This document shows, one piece after another, positions 1 to 50,045 of a stretch of DNA of 64,000 bases; within the stretch, counting starts at the first letter, position 1, and each line of letters starts with the position of its first letter. The stretch lies in NCBI GenBank assembly GCA_009760855.2, contig WPIO01000007.1, positions 1,221,001 through 1,285,000 of the forward strand, written 5' to 3'. The position numbers were made by a program, and so were the translations under genes. The stretch is from Cristatella mucedo (lineage: Eukaryota > Bryozoa > Phylactolaemata > Cristatellidae). The notes under the pieces are model-generated. The model did not search any database. It was given only the letters and a program-made list of their open reading frames with translations, and was not told the DNA's origin.

Positions 1-159
1 AAAGTTGGCTATCATCCAAGTGCAAATGCCAGAAGTGCAGGCTGTTAGGAAGAGCTGAGCAAGCTTGAGATGTTAGGAGGCAGGTATGGGCACACGTACA
101 GCTTCGTTCTGGCTGCAAAAATGAAAGCACAGAATCGGCAAGAGAGGTGTTGGCCAAGG

Positions 160-300
160 TGTAAAGTGCTTGCTCTTCACAACCCGTATCATGGGTTCAA
201 GTCCTGCAGTGGGTGATCCTTTATTGCCCACTACGAGCGGTGGTGACAGCCGTTAAGGATCTCCTGCTGCTTTACAAATGAGGCTTCGGAATCAACTAAC
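160..300 (+). mobile_element. SINE-A copy (diverged)
   Basis: Contains the tRNA-like B-box region (GGGTTCAAGTCCTGCAGTGG), then the family body TTTATTGCCCACTACGAGCG and GGTGACAGCCGTTAAGGATC, ending AATCAACTAAC. It resembles the copies at 44795 and 48590. Confidence 0.65.
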
Positions 301-569
301 CTTTTAAAAGGCAGAGAATACATTTTGAAAAGGGGTTGACCTAAAACTGATCCTTGGGGCACCTCATATTACTAAGGCCCACGGCATGGTCGCTTTCCAT
401 TGAAATTTGCTCCCTGAATTATCCCACTGTGATAAGACCCAAACAATAGAAACACGTGATGTCCGTGATGCCTAGGCGAGGCGACAGATGGTCCAGAAGG
501 ATCTCAGGGCACCAAAAGGTGCATCAACAGGTGCCCTGAGATCCAGCAGATCTAGCAGAGAGACTCTAC

Positions 570-842
570 TCATGTCGGCATTCCCGAGAAGGTCGCTATA
601 CACTGCACCACCACTGGAGCACTTGATGGAGCAAGGAACAGGTGACACTTGCCAACAGTTTTAATCTGACCCCTGTTCTGAAAGAAAGGGAAGCCTGTTC
701 GGGTAGCATCGGTTGCGGTCAGACAATTAGTGAATTTCAGCCAGGTTTCGGTCACAGCAAACCAATCAAGAGTATCGTCAAGAATCACATCGTGTATTAG
801 CAAGGGTTTATTGCATATAGAATGCTCATCCCATAGGCACAT
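570..842 (-). mobile_element. Fragment of a non-LTR retrotransposon endonuclease (APE) domain
   Basis: A 90-codon minus-strand frame reads NKPLLIHDVILDDTLDWFAV then TETWLK, the N-terminal endonuclease motif (ITETWL) of CR1/L2-type LINEs. Downstream, sequence toward base 340 is decayed. It may belong to LINE family 1 below, but no overlapping region is available to prove it. Confidence 0.6.
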
Positions 843-1389
843 TTAAAAGTGACTAAGGTTGTAGAGGGCTTAATTACCATTAAGTTAAAGTAATTCACTG
901 CATTGATCGAGGGAGATCAAAATGCTAGGCAACTTGAAAGAGTGCAAGAAATACCGGTGACCTGTCCATTACCCATTCTCTGACTTCAACTGCCATTCCG
1001 GTGGGAGATACCTAGTTAAAGAACCAGCCCTTGTACAGGCAGCAGCATTCAGAAATGCTCTTGAAAGGCAATTGCGAAACAATAATAAGCGAGAATATAG
1101 AGTGTATGGTCACTAATGTCCGGCGAAGCTGTGCCGGCTCATGGTACGGGTGCACGAGCATATACAGAATGGCGGGCACACAAGCACGAGCCAATAATCG
1201 GCAGACACCGATGCAAAAGGCCGACGGTGACGGTGGGTATATGCATAAAGCATTTCCACAGCAAGTCCACAAACACAAAATTTCACGAGTGATATGGACA
1301 AAGCAAACACGACGAACGTCAGAGCTTCGAAGTTTGGAAAATTCTATACCGGTCAAAAAACGGGAGTCAAACTTGGCGAGCCGGAAGCA

Positions 1390-1915
1390 GAAGTGCATCA
1401 CGATAAGCAGCAATGACCCTGAGAAACGTCGTGCAACTAATTGCATCACAGTTCTTGACCATAGTCTCAACCCACTCTTCATAGTTTTCTGCATTCTGAT
1501 GACCTAGGAAGCCCACAACCACTGCGGCAAAGCTGTTCTCTAAGCAGCCGTCCCCTTACTAGTGAGCTTCTTTGGGAATTCGGTGCAGTAGCTGATCTTG
1601 TGTATCTACGATTCCACAAAGACATCGCAAGACAAGCTTTGAACTTCGCCTCAGACAGCTTAGGGAAGAAGCTTGGAAGGTACTCGAAGTCTGTCAACCC
1701 CTCATCTAGAGCTAAGACAAATGGTTTCAAAAGGCCCAATTTGATATGCAGTGGTGACATCAAAACCTTCCTGGGGTTCCTCAGTGGTTCCTACTCAGCA
1801 TTGTTGCTCCCCACAAACAATTTGATCAGCTGTCGCCTGTGGGTAGTGCATATGGCGCTCTCTACTCTCCCCAAGATAAAGCAGGAAGCTTGATAAAACC
1901 AACTGGGGCAGCCAT
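1390..1915 (-). pseudogene. Broken copy of an invertebrate repeat-associated gene family of unknown function
   Basis: Read on the minus strand, 1915 to about 1740 contains CFILGRVESAI and, after frameshifts and a stop, EPLRNPRKVLMSPLHIKLGL; then ALDEGLTDFEYLPSFFPKLS; then, in another frame, FPKKLTSKG; then NAENYEEWVETMVKNCDAIS. I recall this order of blocks (PLHIKLGL, LSEAK, FPKKLTS, AENY) from long uncharacterised proteins present in many copies in arthropod and other invertebrate genomes and thought to be element-derived. Several stops and at least two frameshifts show it is dead. Two overlapping 160-codon open frames at 1012-1507 are by-products of this decayed stretch. Confidence 0.6.
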
Positions 1916-3707
1916 AAGAAAAGCCCTGTGACGTCTCAACTAGTTAAGTCGTCAAACCGCAAGGCACCCAGCAAGGTATTGTTGCTGTTGTAATCATTTC
2001 TAAGTGAGCCACAGAAAGAGAGAGGTATTAAAGATATGCTTCCATTGAATTATTGTTTGCCCTCATCTTGACATATATTGTCAGCAGTCGTAGAAAATGC
2101 CTCTACTGGATGCTTGCAGACTCTTGATGACATCTCGAGGAAATGTAGATAGATGCATCCATTTAGGTAGCCGGAGCTAAACTAAAATAATTGGCTAAAA
2201 ACTCCTGTATTTATACAATATTTATAATACTAGAAAGTGCTAATAAACAAGCTATTAATAAGCGTGAAGTATTAAAGCGTAGAACAACTAATCAACACCA
2301 CGCGTCAACGACTTCGTCAACTGATCAATAGTACAAGCACTCACATCAAATACTGAACCATTTTAATTTTCGATCATTTCCAAGTGCAATTACGTACGAA
2401 AAATACTGCATAAAAATAGTAATGCTTTTGACTAAACGCCAGACTGGTAGCCCTAGCCGCATCTGCAATACAGTTGTCTCTTGTCACTTCGCGCCTCGAC
2501 TTTTGCAGCTTCACTCTATGGCAGTTTTTCAAATATATTCATTAAAAAGTTGATCGAAATAGTAGAAATTATACTGCCCAGCTCGGTTGTCTGAGTCAAT
2601 TATACGCCCATGTATTAGAATTAAACTAAAAATTGCTTTACATATGGACTGTAGGCCTATGTATTCGAGAACCCCTGCAAATCCTTCAAGGCCAGGTGTA
2701 GCCGCTCGACCACTCCATGTGTGTGGGCAAGAACCTTTTCCCAAAAAAATCGGGTGTAGTGAAACCAAGCCAATCAGAGCATGCTGTTTACTGATTGGCT
2801 ACCCTATCTCCTTCATGGTGTAAGAACTGTATGTATAGTTAATGCACAATAATAATATAATAATTGTAAAGTCTAATAAGTCTTATTTTCTCTTATTTCG
2901 TCTAATATATTGGGTAATACGAGTGAAATAGTGACTAAAGGGGTGTTATTTCATGTCCAGAGGGCTCAAATAATGTTAAACACCGTATTTAAAGAGTCGT
3001 GAGCAGGTTCTCAATGCTCTGACTACAAAAATATTCGATTTATAAATAAAGAATCCTACTTTGCTGAAATTCACTTATCGCTGTCGAGTCTAGACCTCAT
3101 AAACCACGATAAACGAGGGACGACTTCAATCTCCAAAATAGGTATACTTACACATTTATCATCGTCCTGCTCACAAAAGCTAAATGTGTAGGGAATAAAT
3201 GCCCTTTTCTATACTTTTGGGGCTTAAGCAATCGGGAAATCGCACTTACTAAGCAGGAACAGAGATAACATAAAACTGTATTATATGGGTGCTACTATTT
3301 ACATGAATAGCACTTGCCCCCAAAAAACAAAGGCAGTAATGCACACACTGCCGTTGCTCGTGAGCTGCCTGCCCTCCCCAGTTTGCAGTACTCCGACCGA
3401 AAGCTGGATCTCTTCCCTCCACGTATTTTTACTCGTTATGTGGAAATACCAGAACAAACAGCCGCTGCGCTGCACCAACAAACAGCATTAACGGGAACCT
3501 AAACTGAGCCCACAGCTCACAAAGGAATCGCTCATAATCTTTTGCAATGCTGCAGTGAAACTTAAGCGGCCACTGCCTTTATGTCGATGCAACAGCTCGA
3601 AATGAAGACTGTTCGAACTCATTGCATGCAAGCAAACTCGGGCCGAGAGCAAGCAGCTGCCAATGTCCGCCAAGCAGCTGCGGTCAGAAGGAAAACCAGG
3701 TGCATAC
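1916..3707. other. AT-rich stretch without recognised gene
   Basis: No repeat family or exon recognised. The missing last TBL2-like exon would be expected downstream of 3708 on the minus strand, but no matching segment was found here. Short frames overlap on both strands without homology. Confidence 0.4.
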
Positions 3708-18541
<14,834 letters not shown>

Positions 18542-18915
18542 CTACAGAAATGGCACGCAAAATTATAAAGAAAAAGATAGGTAAATCCTCCGAGGGCCTT
18601 GGCTACTGCACGAATAAGAAACGAAGGGCTGGCGACTCATTTACGTTCACTCCGAGGTTAACGCGACAGCTGGACAGCGAGATGACCGACAGGATCACAC
18701 GCGGTGGATGTTCCTACGGCCGGCTCAGCACGACCTTGCCCTCCAGCTTACGTGTCCTAGTGGGTGTATCTATGGGATATGAGAAAAGAGTACGCGCTCT
18801 GGGTGAAGGCCACGGAGGGGGCGGAATCGATGTCAAGGTCATTAGCTGCGATAGCTCAGCTCGCCTGGTCGCTCACCGCCAGCCTTCCTCGCTAAGTAAT
18901 CTGTGCCCACTTGAA
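18542..18915. promoter_or_regulatory. Putative bidirectional promoter between TBL2-like and HSD17B4-like genes
   Basis: Only 374 bp separate the divergent start codons (18541 minus, 18916 plus), so both 5' UTRs and both core promoters must lie here unless there are non-coding first exons further out. The interval is free of recognised SINE or LINE sequence and is fairly GC- and CpG-rich compared with the flanking introns. I see no convincing TATA box facing either gene. Confidence 0.5.
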
Positions 18916-44254
<25,339 letters not shown>

Positions 44255-44794
44255 TGTGCGCTGGCGAGCAGATTGCCGTGCTTCGCCCACGCGACGTTTC
44301 ACTTTTGCTGTCGTCTAGTCTTGATTGGCTCTGCGCCTGTTGAGAGTTCTGAATATTTTGCCGCCGGCCACGAGGCCTCGTTGTGCCAGCCTTTCGATCA
44401 ATTGTGGCGCATACTCGGCTTTAAGAAATCTAGCATAATTCTCGCAGAACCGAAGTTGTTCGGGCCAGCTTGATGAAGAAGCGAAAACAGAAACTTTTTT
44501 CATTCCTTTTAGCTCATGAGCGTCCAGGAACCTGTGAAGGTTGTGTTAAAATAAGAGAAAATTATTGCCTCATTCATTATGATCTGACCAGTTCATTGAT
44601 AGTGTGCTCAAGTGTCAGCACTAGCCGGTCAGTGGACATAGTTATAAAAAAATGTCAAACCAATGTGCAACTAGTTTATTTAATTTAAAATGCACATAAA
44701 AAATTCTCAATAATTTTGAGGTTTGCTCCCTAGAATAGAGTTGAGGTGGGCAAAGCAAGCAAGATTATGTGGCTGCCTTCTGCTACGGTGCTGG

Positions 44795-44975
44795 AAACGA
44801 GCTGTGATGGCACACTAGGTAAGGTGGTTGCTTCCACGACCTCGGTCCCGAGGTCGTGGGTTCGATTCCTGCGGTGGGTGATTCTTTATCGCCACTGCAA
44901 GCTGTGGTGATAGCCGTAAAGGCTCTTCTGTCGCTATACAAAAGAGGCTGTTTAATCAGCTAGGATTTTTTTTAT
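44795..44975 (+). mobile_element. SINE-A copy, near full length
   Basis: Reads GAGCTGTGATGGCACACTAG, GTAAGGTGGTTGCTTCCACG, B box GGGTTCGATTCCTGCGGTGG, body TTTATCGCCACTGCAAGCTG, GTCGCTATACAAAAGAGGCT, ends TTTAATCAGCTAGGA plus T run. A perfect 12-bp palindrome (CCACGACCTCGG TC CCGAGGTCGTGG) spans 44837-44862. Confidence 0.85.
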
Positions 44976-46057
44976 ATTGTGGCATTACAATGGGAAGCAG
45001 TGTTTGTCTTAGCTCGATGTTTCAAAGTTAGGAACTGTCGTTTCCATTTCCACAGCCTAAGCAATTGTCGTTTCCATTTCTACAGCCTACTCTTCTCTCA
45101 CTCACATCGTTTACGACTATAAGGTTATTGCCAACGAGTTTTGCAGCCACGTAGTTCTTGCTGTCTATGCCTGGGCTCAATGTTTATGGAAGATTCGAGA
45201 TGGTGAAGAAGGCTTTTGTGGCTGCATGAACAAAGTCAGAAATACTTGGGCTTCGTTGTACCTGTCAGGCATTCACGGCGGAACGCTTTTCCTCAACTCT
45301 TCTTAGGTATTAAAGAAAGGCAACTCAAACAGGAAGATCCAAAAGTTATCACATATAGTTTTTTGCTGAGGTGGCACTCATTGTTATTATAGGTTTTAGG
45401 CAGCTTAACCCTGACCCACGTCGGATCTAGGCACAAGTGATAATGGCACAGTTGGAAACCAGTTATGCGTATGCACAATGTAGCTAGTTACAGCAGATAA
45501 TGACAACTGTTGTAGTCGCTGTACATGCAAACGATTTCACTGCCAACGGGTGCTCAAACTGCGAGTGCCCGCACACCCCGTTTTCGGTGAATTCTGTGCG
45601 AGACAACACATGATGATGGCATAAATGGCTCTGGCATCTCATAAGGTCAACAGCTCCGAAATGTCAGGTGCATATGCCTCCTCTAAGGCGTACCTCAAAC
45701 TCTCTATTGCAATAGCTATCAAAAGACACTGGAACTGGTTGAGGCAAATTAGCTTTAGTCTATTATGAACACATCAAGCCTAGCAAGTAAGTTCCAGACA
45801 GGCTTTAGAGCCTGTAATTCCAGAGTCAGCACTGCTTCGAGTGTATAGCGACATTCTCATGAATGCTTACTTAGTGCTTAGTTTTGTGCGAGTTCTAGTG
45901 GATCTCTCGACAGTGTTTGCTACTATTGATCAACAAATCCTTCTTGAGCTACCATTATCTCGCCTCGGCATCGTCAGCATAGTACTGCGGCTTTAAAGCG
46001 TTGGATACTCCACACAAGTGTTCTAGATACTCTTCTTTTCGCAAGTTATGCTTGCGC

Positions 46058-46093
46058 TCTCTCACTCACTCACACTCTCACTCTCTCACTCTC

Positions 46094-46139
<46 letters not shown>

Positions 46140-46188
46140 TCACTCTCACTCTCTCTCTCTCTCTCTCTCTCTCTCATCTCTCACTCCA
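46058..46188. repeat. CT/CACT-rich tract inside an old LINE
   Basis: Alternating (TC)n and CTCACT units, interrupting decayed LINE family 1 sequence. Confidence 0.85.
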
Positions 46189-46646
46189 CTGTCATCGCCT
46201 AGCATAGTTCTGGCCTTGTCTGTGTAGGTGCAACTCAGTAGCTTTACCAATGCTTTGATCCTTTCCTGACTTCCAGTAATTCGTAGTCTCAACTTCCTTG
46301 CCCTTGCATTGCTTGCGTACATCTGCTCTTGGACAGCTCACTTACTTTAAGAATTTAATTGCCACAAGACCAACCATTAAATTGTCCGAAAACTCGCGTC
46401 ACTCAGAAACTGAAAGGTCTTGCCCAAAAAGTTGGCTCAGCCAATATTTGTCCTGTAGCTCATAATCTGAGCGTCCGGTTTCAAAAATGACCGTATGCTG
46501 AATGACTATATCAGCTGCGCTGTCACCCCAGCCTGCTTTTAGAGACGTAAGGATGCAAAATTTCGGTGTGCATGGATAAGGGTACCATAGCCAAGTTAAT
46601 CCATGTATTTGAGACACCTTCGTGACTTACGCAACTTTCTTGCAGG

Positions 46647-47977
46647 TGTAACGCCGAAGGCTCGGCGGGTAGGCTTGACCTGCCGCTTACCTAGCGGCGT
46701 AACCTAGCGCCTAATGCCGTTCGGTTCGCGCCTACGCGCAATAAGCAGGCCGCCACGAAACGAGGGTTTCTGGCGCTGACCTGCTTACCGTTACTAAAGG
46801 GAGCTCGTGAGTCCGCGGCGTGAATTGGAAAGCGAGACACACAAATTGGGGATTTTACTGAACTTTATTCGGAAGCGCACAAAGTCGCTTCGCGTCTAGT
46901 TCAGCTTTATCTCCACACTCCTCGCACGTTCTCAGCTGCACTAACACTCTTGCGGAGGGAATACTCCTCCACACTAAGCGCGACCCGGACCCTAAACCCT
47001 AACCGGTGAACTAGGAATCCGTCCCCACCTGTGCCGAGGGAATACCCCAAACACGCCAACGTAAACACTCTTACGGAGGGAATACTTCTCCACACTGAAG
47101 CGCGAACCGGAGTCTAAACCCTACCCGGAGAACTAGAACTCGGTTTCCAGCAGTGCGACAGGAATACTCCACACAAGCCAACTCAAACACTCCTGCGGAG
47201 GAAATACTTCTCCACACTGAAGCGCGAACCGGAGTCTAAACCCTAACTGGGGAACTAGGACTCCACACACGCCAACTACGCCTAGCTCGCACCGGCGAAT
47301 CCCTATGCCGAGACCACGTGCTAGCGCGCACACACACGACACAAAAGAAACACAAAACACGAAAGAACACACAAAATGCCAGCTCGGGCGTGATACGACC
47401 GTATTCGGTGGAGTTCCACCGAATCCTCCTAGCGCTGTCTCGTCCTGTTCCGTCAATCGCCGACGAACAGCCCGCCCTCCTTCCTCGCTTTCAGAGAAAC
47501 GAGTCCGACGGCGGAGCCGGACCAAAGACAGAAGACCACAGACAAAAGACCGTAAGACCCAGAGCGAGCGTCGCTCGACTCTTAAATACCTAGCTGAAAC
47601 AATGGGGCAAGCGCCTAGTGGTATTGGGCCCGATACCCCGGCCCATTACGGCAAGGAATATAGGCCACTGGAAAGGCACCTCTGTCCAGCTTGAATGGCG
47701 TATGGATTCTAGACGATTCTTTCTTGGAACGAGTGAAGGTGGAGGTTGACAGGCCAGCCAACATCAATCAGCCGCTTCCGCGCGTACCGGACCAATTCTA
47801 AAGGCCGAATCGCCACCGCTCGTCTCAGAGCTTCCTGGCTTGCTCTTAAGAGCTTCCTCTCTACCCGCACTGACGCTTCCTCTCTGGCCCACTGCTCCAG
47901 GACAAAGGAGCCCTAGCCCGCCACCGAACAGCTCTTGTTCGCGCTATCACTCAGCCAAGGCCAGCAAGGCCGCTACA
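46647..47977 (-). mobile_element. LTR-like element (solo LTR or short non-autonomous LTR unit) with CAGG target duplication
   Basis: On the plus strand it starts TGTAACG and ends CGCTACA, near-perfect 7-bp inverted ends of TG...CA type, flanked on both sides by CAGG (46643-46646 and 47978-47981), exactly where LINE sequence is interrupted. On the minus strand there is TATTTAAG near 47585 and AATAAAG near 46870, so transcription would run right to left. It contains three tandem copies of a roughly 122-bp unit (46945-47283). No gag or pol frame was recognised. Confidence 0.65.
46945..47283. repeat. Three tandem copies of a ~122-bp unit inside the LTR-like element
   Basis: Units start at 46945, 47066 and 47188, each opening CACTC(T/C)T(G/A)CGGAGG and carrying the AATACT(C/T)CTCCACACT(G)AAGCGCGA and CCCTAA(C/A) blocks; the third is shorter. 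Copies 2 and 3 are the closest, suggesting the array grew within this element. Confidence 0.8.
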
Positions 47978-48004
47978 CAGGTCTTTCTGCCAGTCAAAAA
48001 AGAT

Positions 48005-48172
48005 AAAAAAATATACATATAATTCATTCGTATAGCGCCCTATGAAAACCTAATCTCTATTCAGGTGCTTTACAAGTGCTGCAGGGCTCGAGCCCTCGAC
48101 CTTGGTCGCTGAAGGCGAGCACCTTACTTCTGCGGCCAAAGGCGAGCACCTTACTCCTAGACTAACAGATGG
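48005..48172 (-). mobile_element. SINE-B copy nested in an old LINE
   Basis: Reverse copy: AATTCATTCGTATAGCGCCC, AACCTAATCTCTATTCAGGT, GGGCTCGAGCCCTCGACC. A short part of the head (GGCGAGCACCTTACT) is duplicated in tandem near 48114-48157. Confidence 0.78.
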
Positions 48173-48589
48173 TGCAGAACTCACGACGGCTGGTCGGAAT
48201 TCATCTACTTCAGGATCCTGGTACTCAATTTGAGCTCCTTCACTCTATTGCTGTGCTTGACCTATTTAATTAAAGTATTCACTTCGGCGATACCCCCCCC
48301 CCCATACCGTAGTTACTACCCCTCCCCCGACTCAGGTCGATTAGCTGTTCTGTTAGTTATTAACTTAAGACCGTGACAAACGACTATCGTGACCTGACGA
48401 TATTTAAACGAGCTGAAAAAAACACCTTCCTCATAGCGATTGACGCGGCAGCTACGCCGCGAACGACAGACTACACTATTTCTAAGGGCAACAGCAAGTT
48501 TTGAGGGTCAAGGTGAAATTATTCGGTGGCTAGAGATGCGTGGCGCCTTTCTAGAGGCTTCTATTGGAGGAGGCACCGATCCATCGCGA

Positions 48590-48715
48590 AATTTCCTATC
48601 CGGGTCGTGGGTTTCAGCGTTTAAGCAGGCAATCCTTCATTGCCCACTACAGGTGATGGTGGTGGCCGTTAAGGCTCTGCTACAGCTATACGTACAAATG
48701 AGGAACTGTTAAGTC
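48590..48715 (+). mobile_element. SINE-A-type fragment
   Basis: Starts near the B box (GGGTCGTGGGTTTCAGCG), then AATCCTTCATTGCCCACTAC, GGTGGCCGTTAAGGCTCTGC, TACAAATGAGGAACTGTTAA. The head is missing. Confidence 0.6.
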
Positions 48716-49118
48716 TGCACTAGGGCAGCTCTCAGGTTAGCCGCCACTGGGGCAGCTCTCAGGCTAGCCGCGATACCAGTCCTTACCTTAGTGGGTCTGA
48801 CTAGGGCACCAAGAGCAACCCGTAGCGTACGGGTGCACTAGCCAAGAAGAATTGGGTAGGGGGACACACATTAGTTAACCGGGAGCGGAGCGAGGTGTCA
48901 ATCTGACAGCGAGATCCGCTCAGGTTAGAATTGAGCTTTGGTCAGACAAAGAGTGGTCAGGATGTGGACTGACTACTGTACTCCATTAGACAAAGAGCGA
49001 AAGGATGGCAAGCTGGTGCAGGAGCCGCCTAATAAACTACAGGCAGAAGCGAATAGGCCGAGGACTAACACCCAAGAGCTGGGTCCGACAAAGTAGCAGC
49101 TACGCTCAAGGTCAAGAG

Positions 49119-49121
<3 letters not shown>

Positions 49122-49186
<65 letters not shown>
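49122..49186. repeat. (GA)n microsatellite
   Basis: 65 bp of AG repeats ending GAAAGAAAG. Confidence 0.95.
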
Positions 49187-49190
<4 letters not shown>

Positions 49191-49359
49191 AAGAACGAGA
49201 CGACCAACAGAGCTCGGGGCTGCAGCTTCGGTAGTCGATCCGAGACTACGCCTCTATAGCACGAGAGTCGAACTTACGGCGACGAATAGCTAAGTGCAAC
49301 TTGGACTGCGCGGTTGTGTTCTGTCGGCTGCTCAGTTAGCTGCTCATATCTTGAGGTGC

Positions 49360-49659
49360 TGTAGCGGTCCACCTTCGGGGTCGGGACCATCGCTGGCGAC
49401 TCAGGCGTGTGGTAGCTTATTGTAGTCGGGCTTCGGGAGTTCTCACACAGTTAACTCAGCCGGTTCGGTGCGCGCCGCGTAAACGCGTAGGGCAGTTTAT
49501 TGTAGTCGGGCTTCGCGAGTTTTCGCTGTTAACTCCGTCGGTCCGGTGCGTGCTGCGTAAAGCGCTTTTGCGCCGGCGCGTAACCATTGCTAAACGGCCC
49601 AGAATAAACTGTTGCTTTCGGCACCCGGTTGTGGCCGCTTGTGTTTTGACAGCGCTACA
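49360..49659 (+). mobile_element. Possible second LTR-like unit with an internal duplication
   Basis: Begins TGTAGCG and ends CGCTACA, a perfect 7-bp inverted pair of TG...CA type 300 bp apart, with AATAAA at about 49603 near the 3' end. Inside, a block starting TTATTGTAGTCGGGCTTCG occurs twice (49419 and 49498), about 79 bp apart. I could not find a convincing target-site duplication or a primer-binding site, so the LTR reading is tentative. Confidence 0.4.
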
Positions 49660-49974
49660 CTACACCGTTCACCGGTAGAGAGCCGGGGGACGAGCTTCTG
49701 CGCGGTTACAAGTCAGCTAGCTGCTCGAACCGAGCTCCTGTTTCGTCGGGAGAGGCAGTGGCCCAACGGCCTCTATCCTCGTCACAAACAGTCAGCCGCG
49801 ATAACAGACCATATCACTCTGCCACACTTTGCCGCATCGAAGTAAAGGTAGGTGACGAGAACACGAATTAAAATCAATTTGGCAATCTGGGTATATTTTT
49901 AGGAGCATTTCCCTCCCCGGGCTCTTCGGCTCTCTCTGTTGACTGAGCTTTGCAGTACACTGGAATAATAGCAA

Positions 49975-50045
49975 TAATAGTTATATATTTATATAGCGCC
50001 ATGAGAGAGCTAAATCTCTTTCGATGCACTTTACACGTGGGAAGC
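49975..50045 (-). mobile_element. Family 1-type tail fragment
   Basis: Plus strand reads TATATAGCGCCATGAGAGAG then TAAATCTCTTTCGATGCACT, a reversed LINE/SINE-B type tail with nothing recognisable beyond it. Confidence 0.45.

Larger units (their letters stand above)
45745..48450 (+). mobile_element. Old LINE family 1 copy split by nested insertions
   Basis: Pieces of one decayed LINE lie in order: 45745-46010 (GTTCCAGACAGGCTTTAGAG; TCGACAGTGTTTGCTACTAT), 46230-46646 (up to the LDFCNSLL-equivalent GCAACTTTCTTGCAGG), 47978-48004, then 48173-48450 (GGTGCAGAACTCACGACGGC; CCTTCACTCTATTGCTG; ACGATATTTAAACGAGC). Between them sit a CT/CA-rich tract (46058-46188), a 1331-bp LTR-like element (46647-47977) and a minus-strand SINE-B (48005-48172). 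No 3' tail was found. Confidence 0.7.

Noticed and set aside
1012-1507. Two overlapping open frames of about 160 codons on opposite strands
   Set aside because: Neither has a recognisable domain, and their right-hand part overlaps the frameshifted pseudogene read in another frame at 1390-1507.
44795-44975. tRNA gene-like A and B boxes
   Set aside because: The same sequence recurs at 12250, 59400 and 60975 with a 3' body and T-rich tail, so it is a tRNA-derived SINE and not a tRNA gene.
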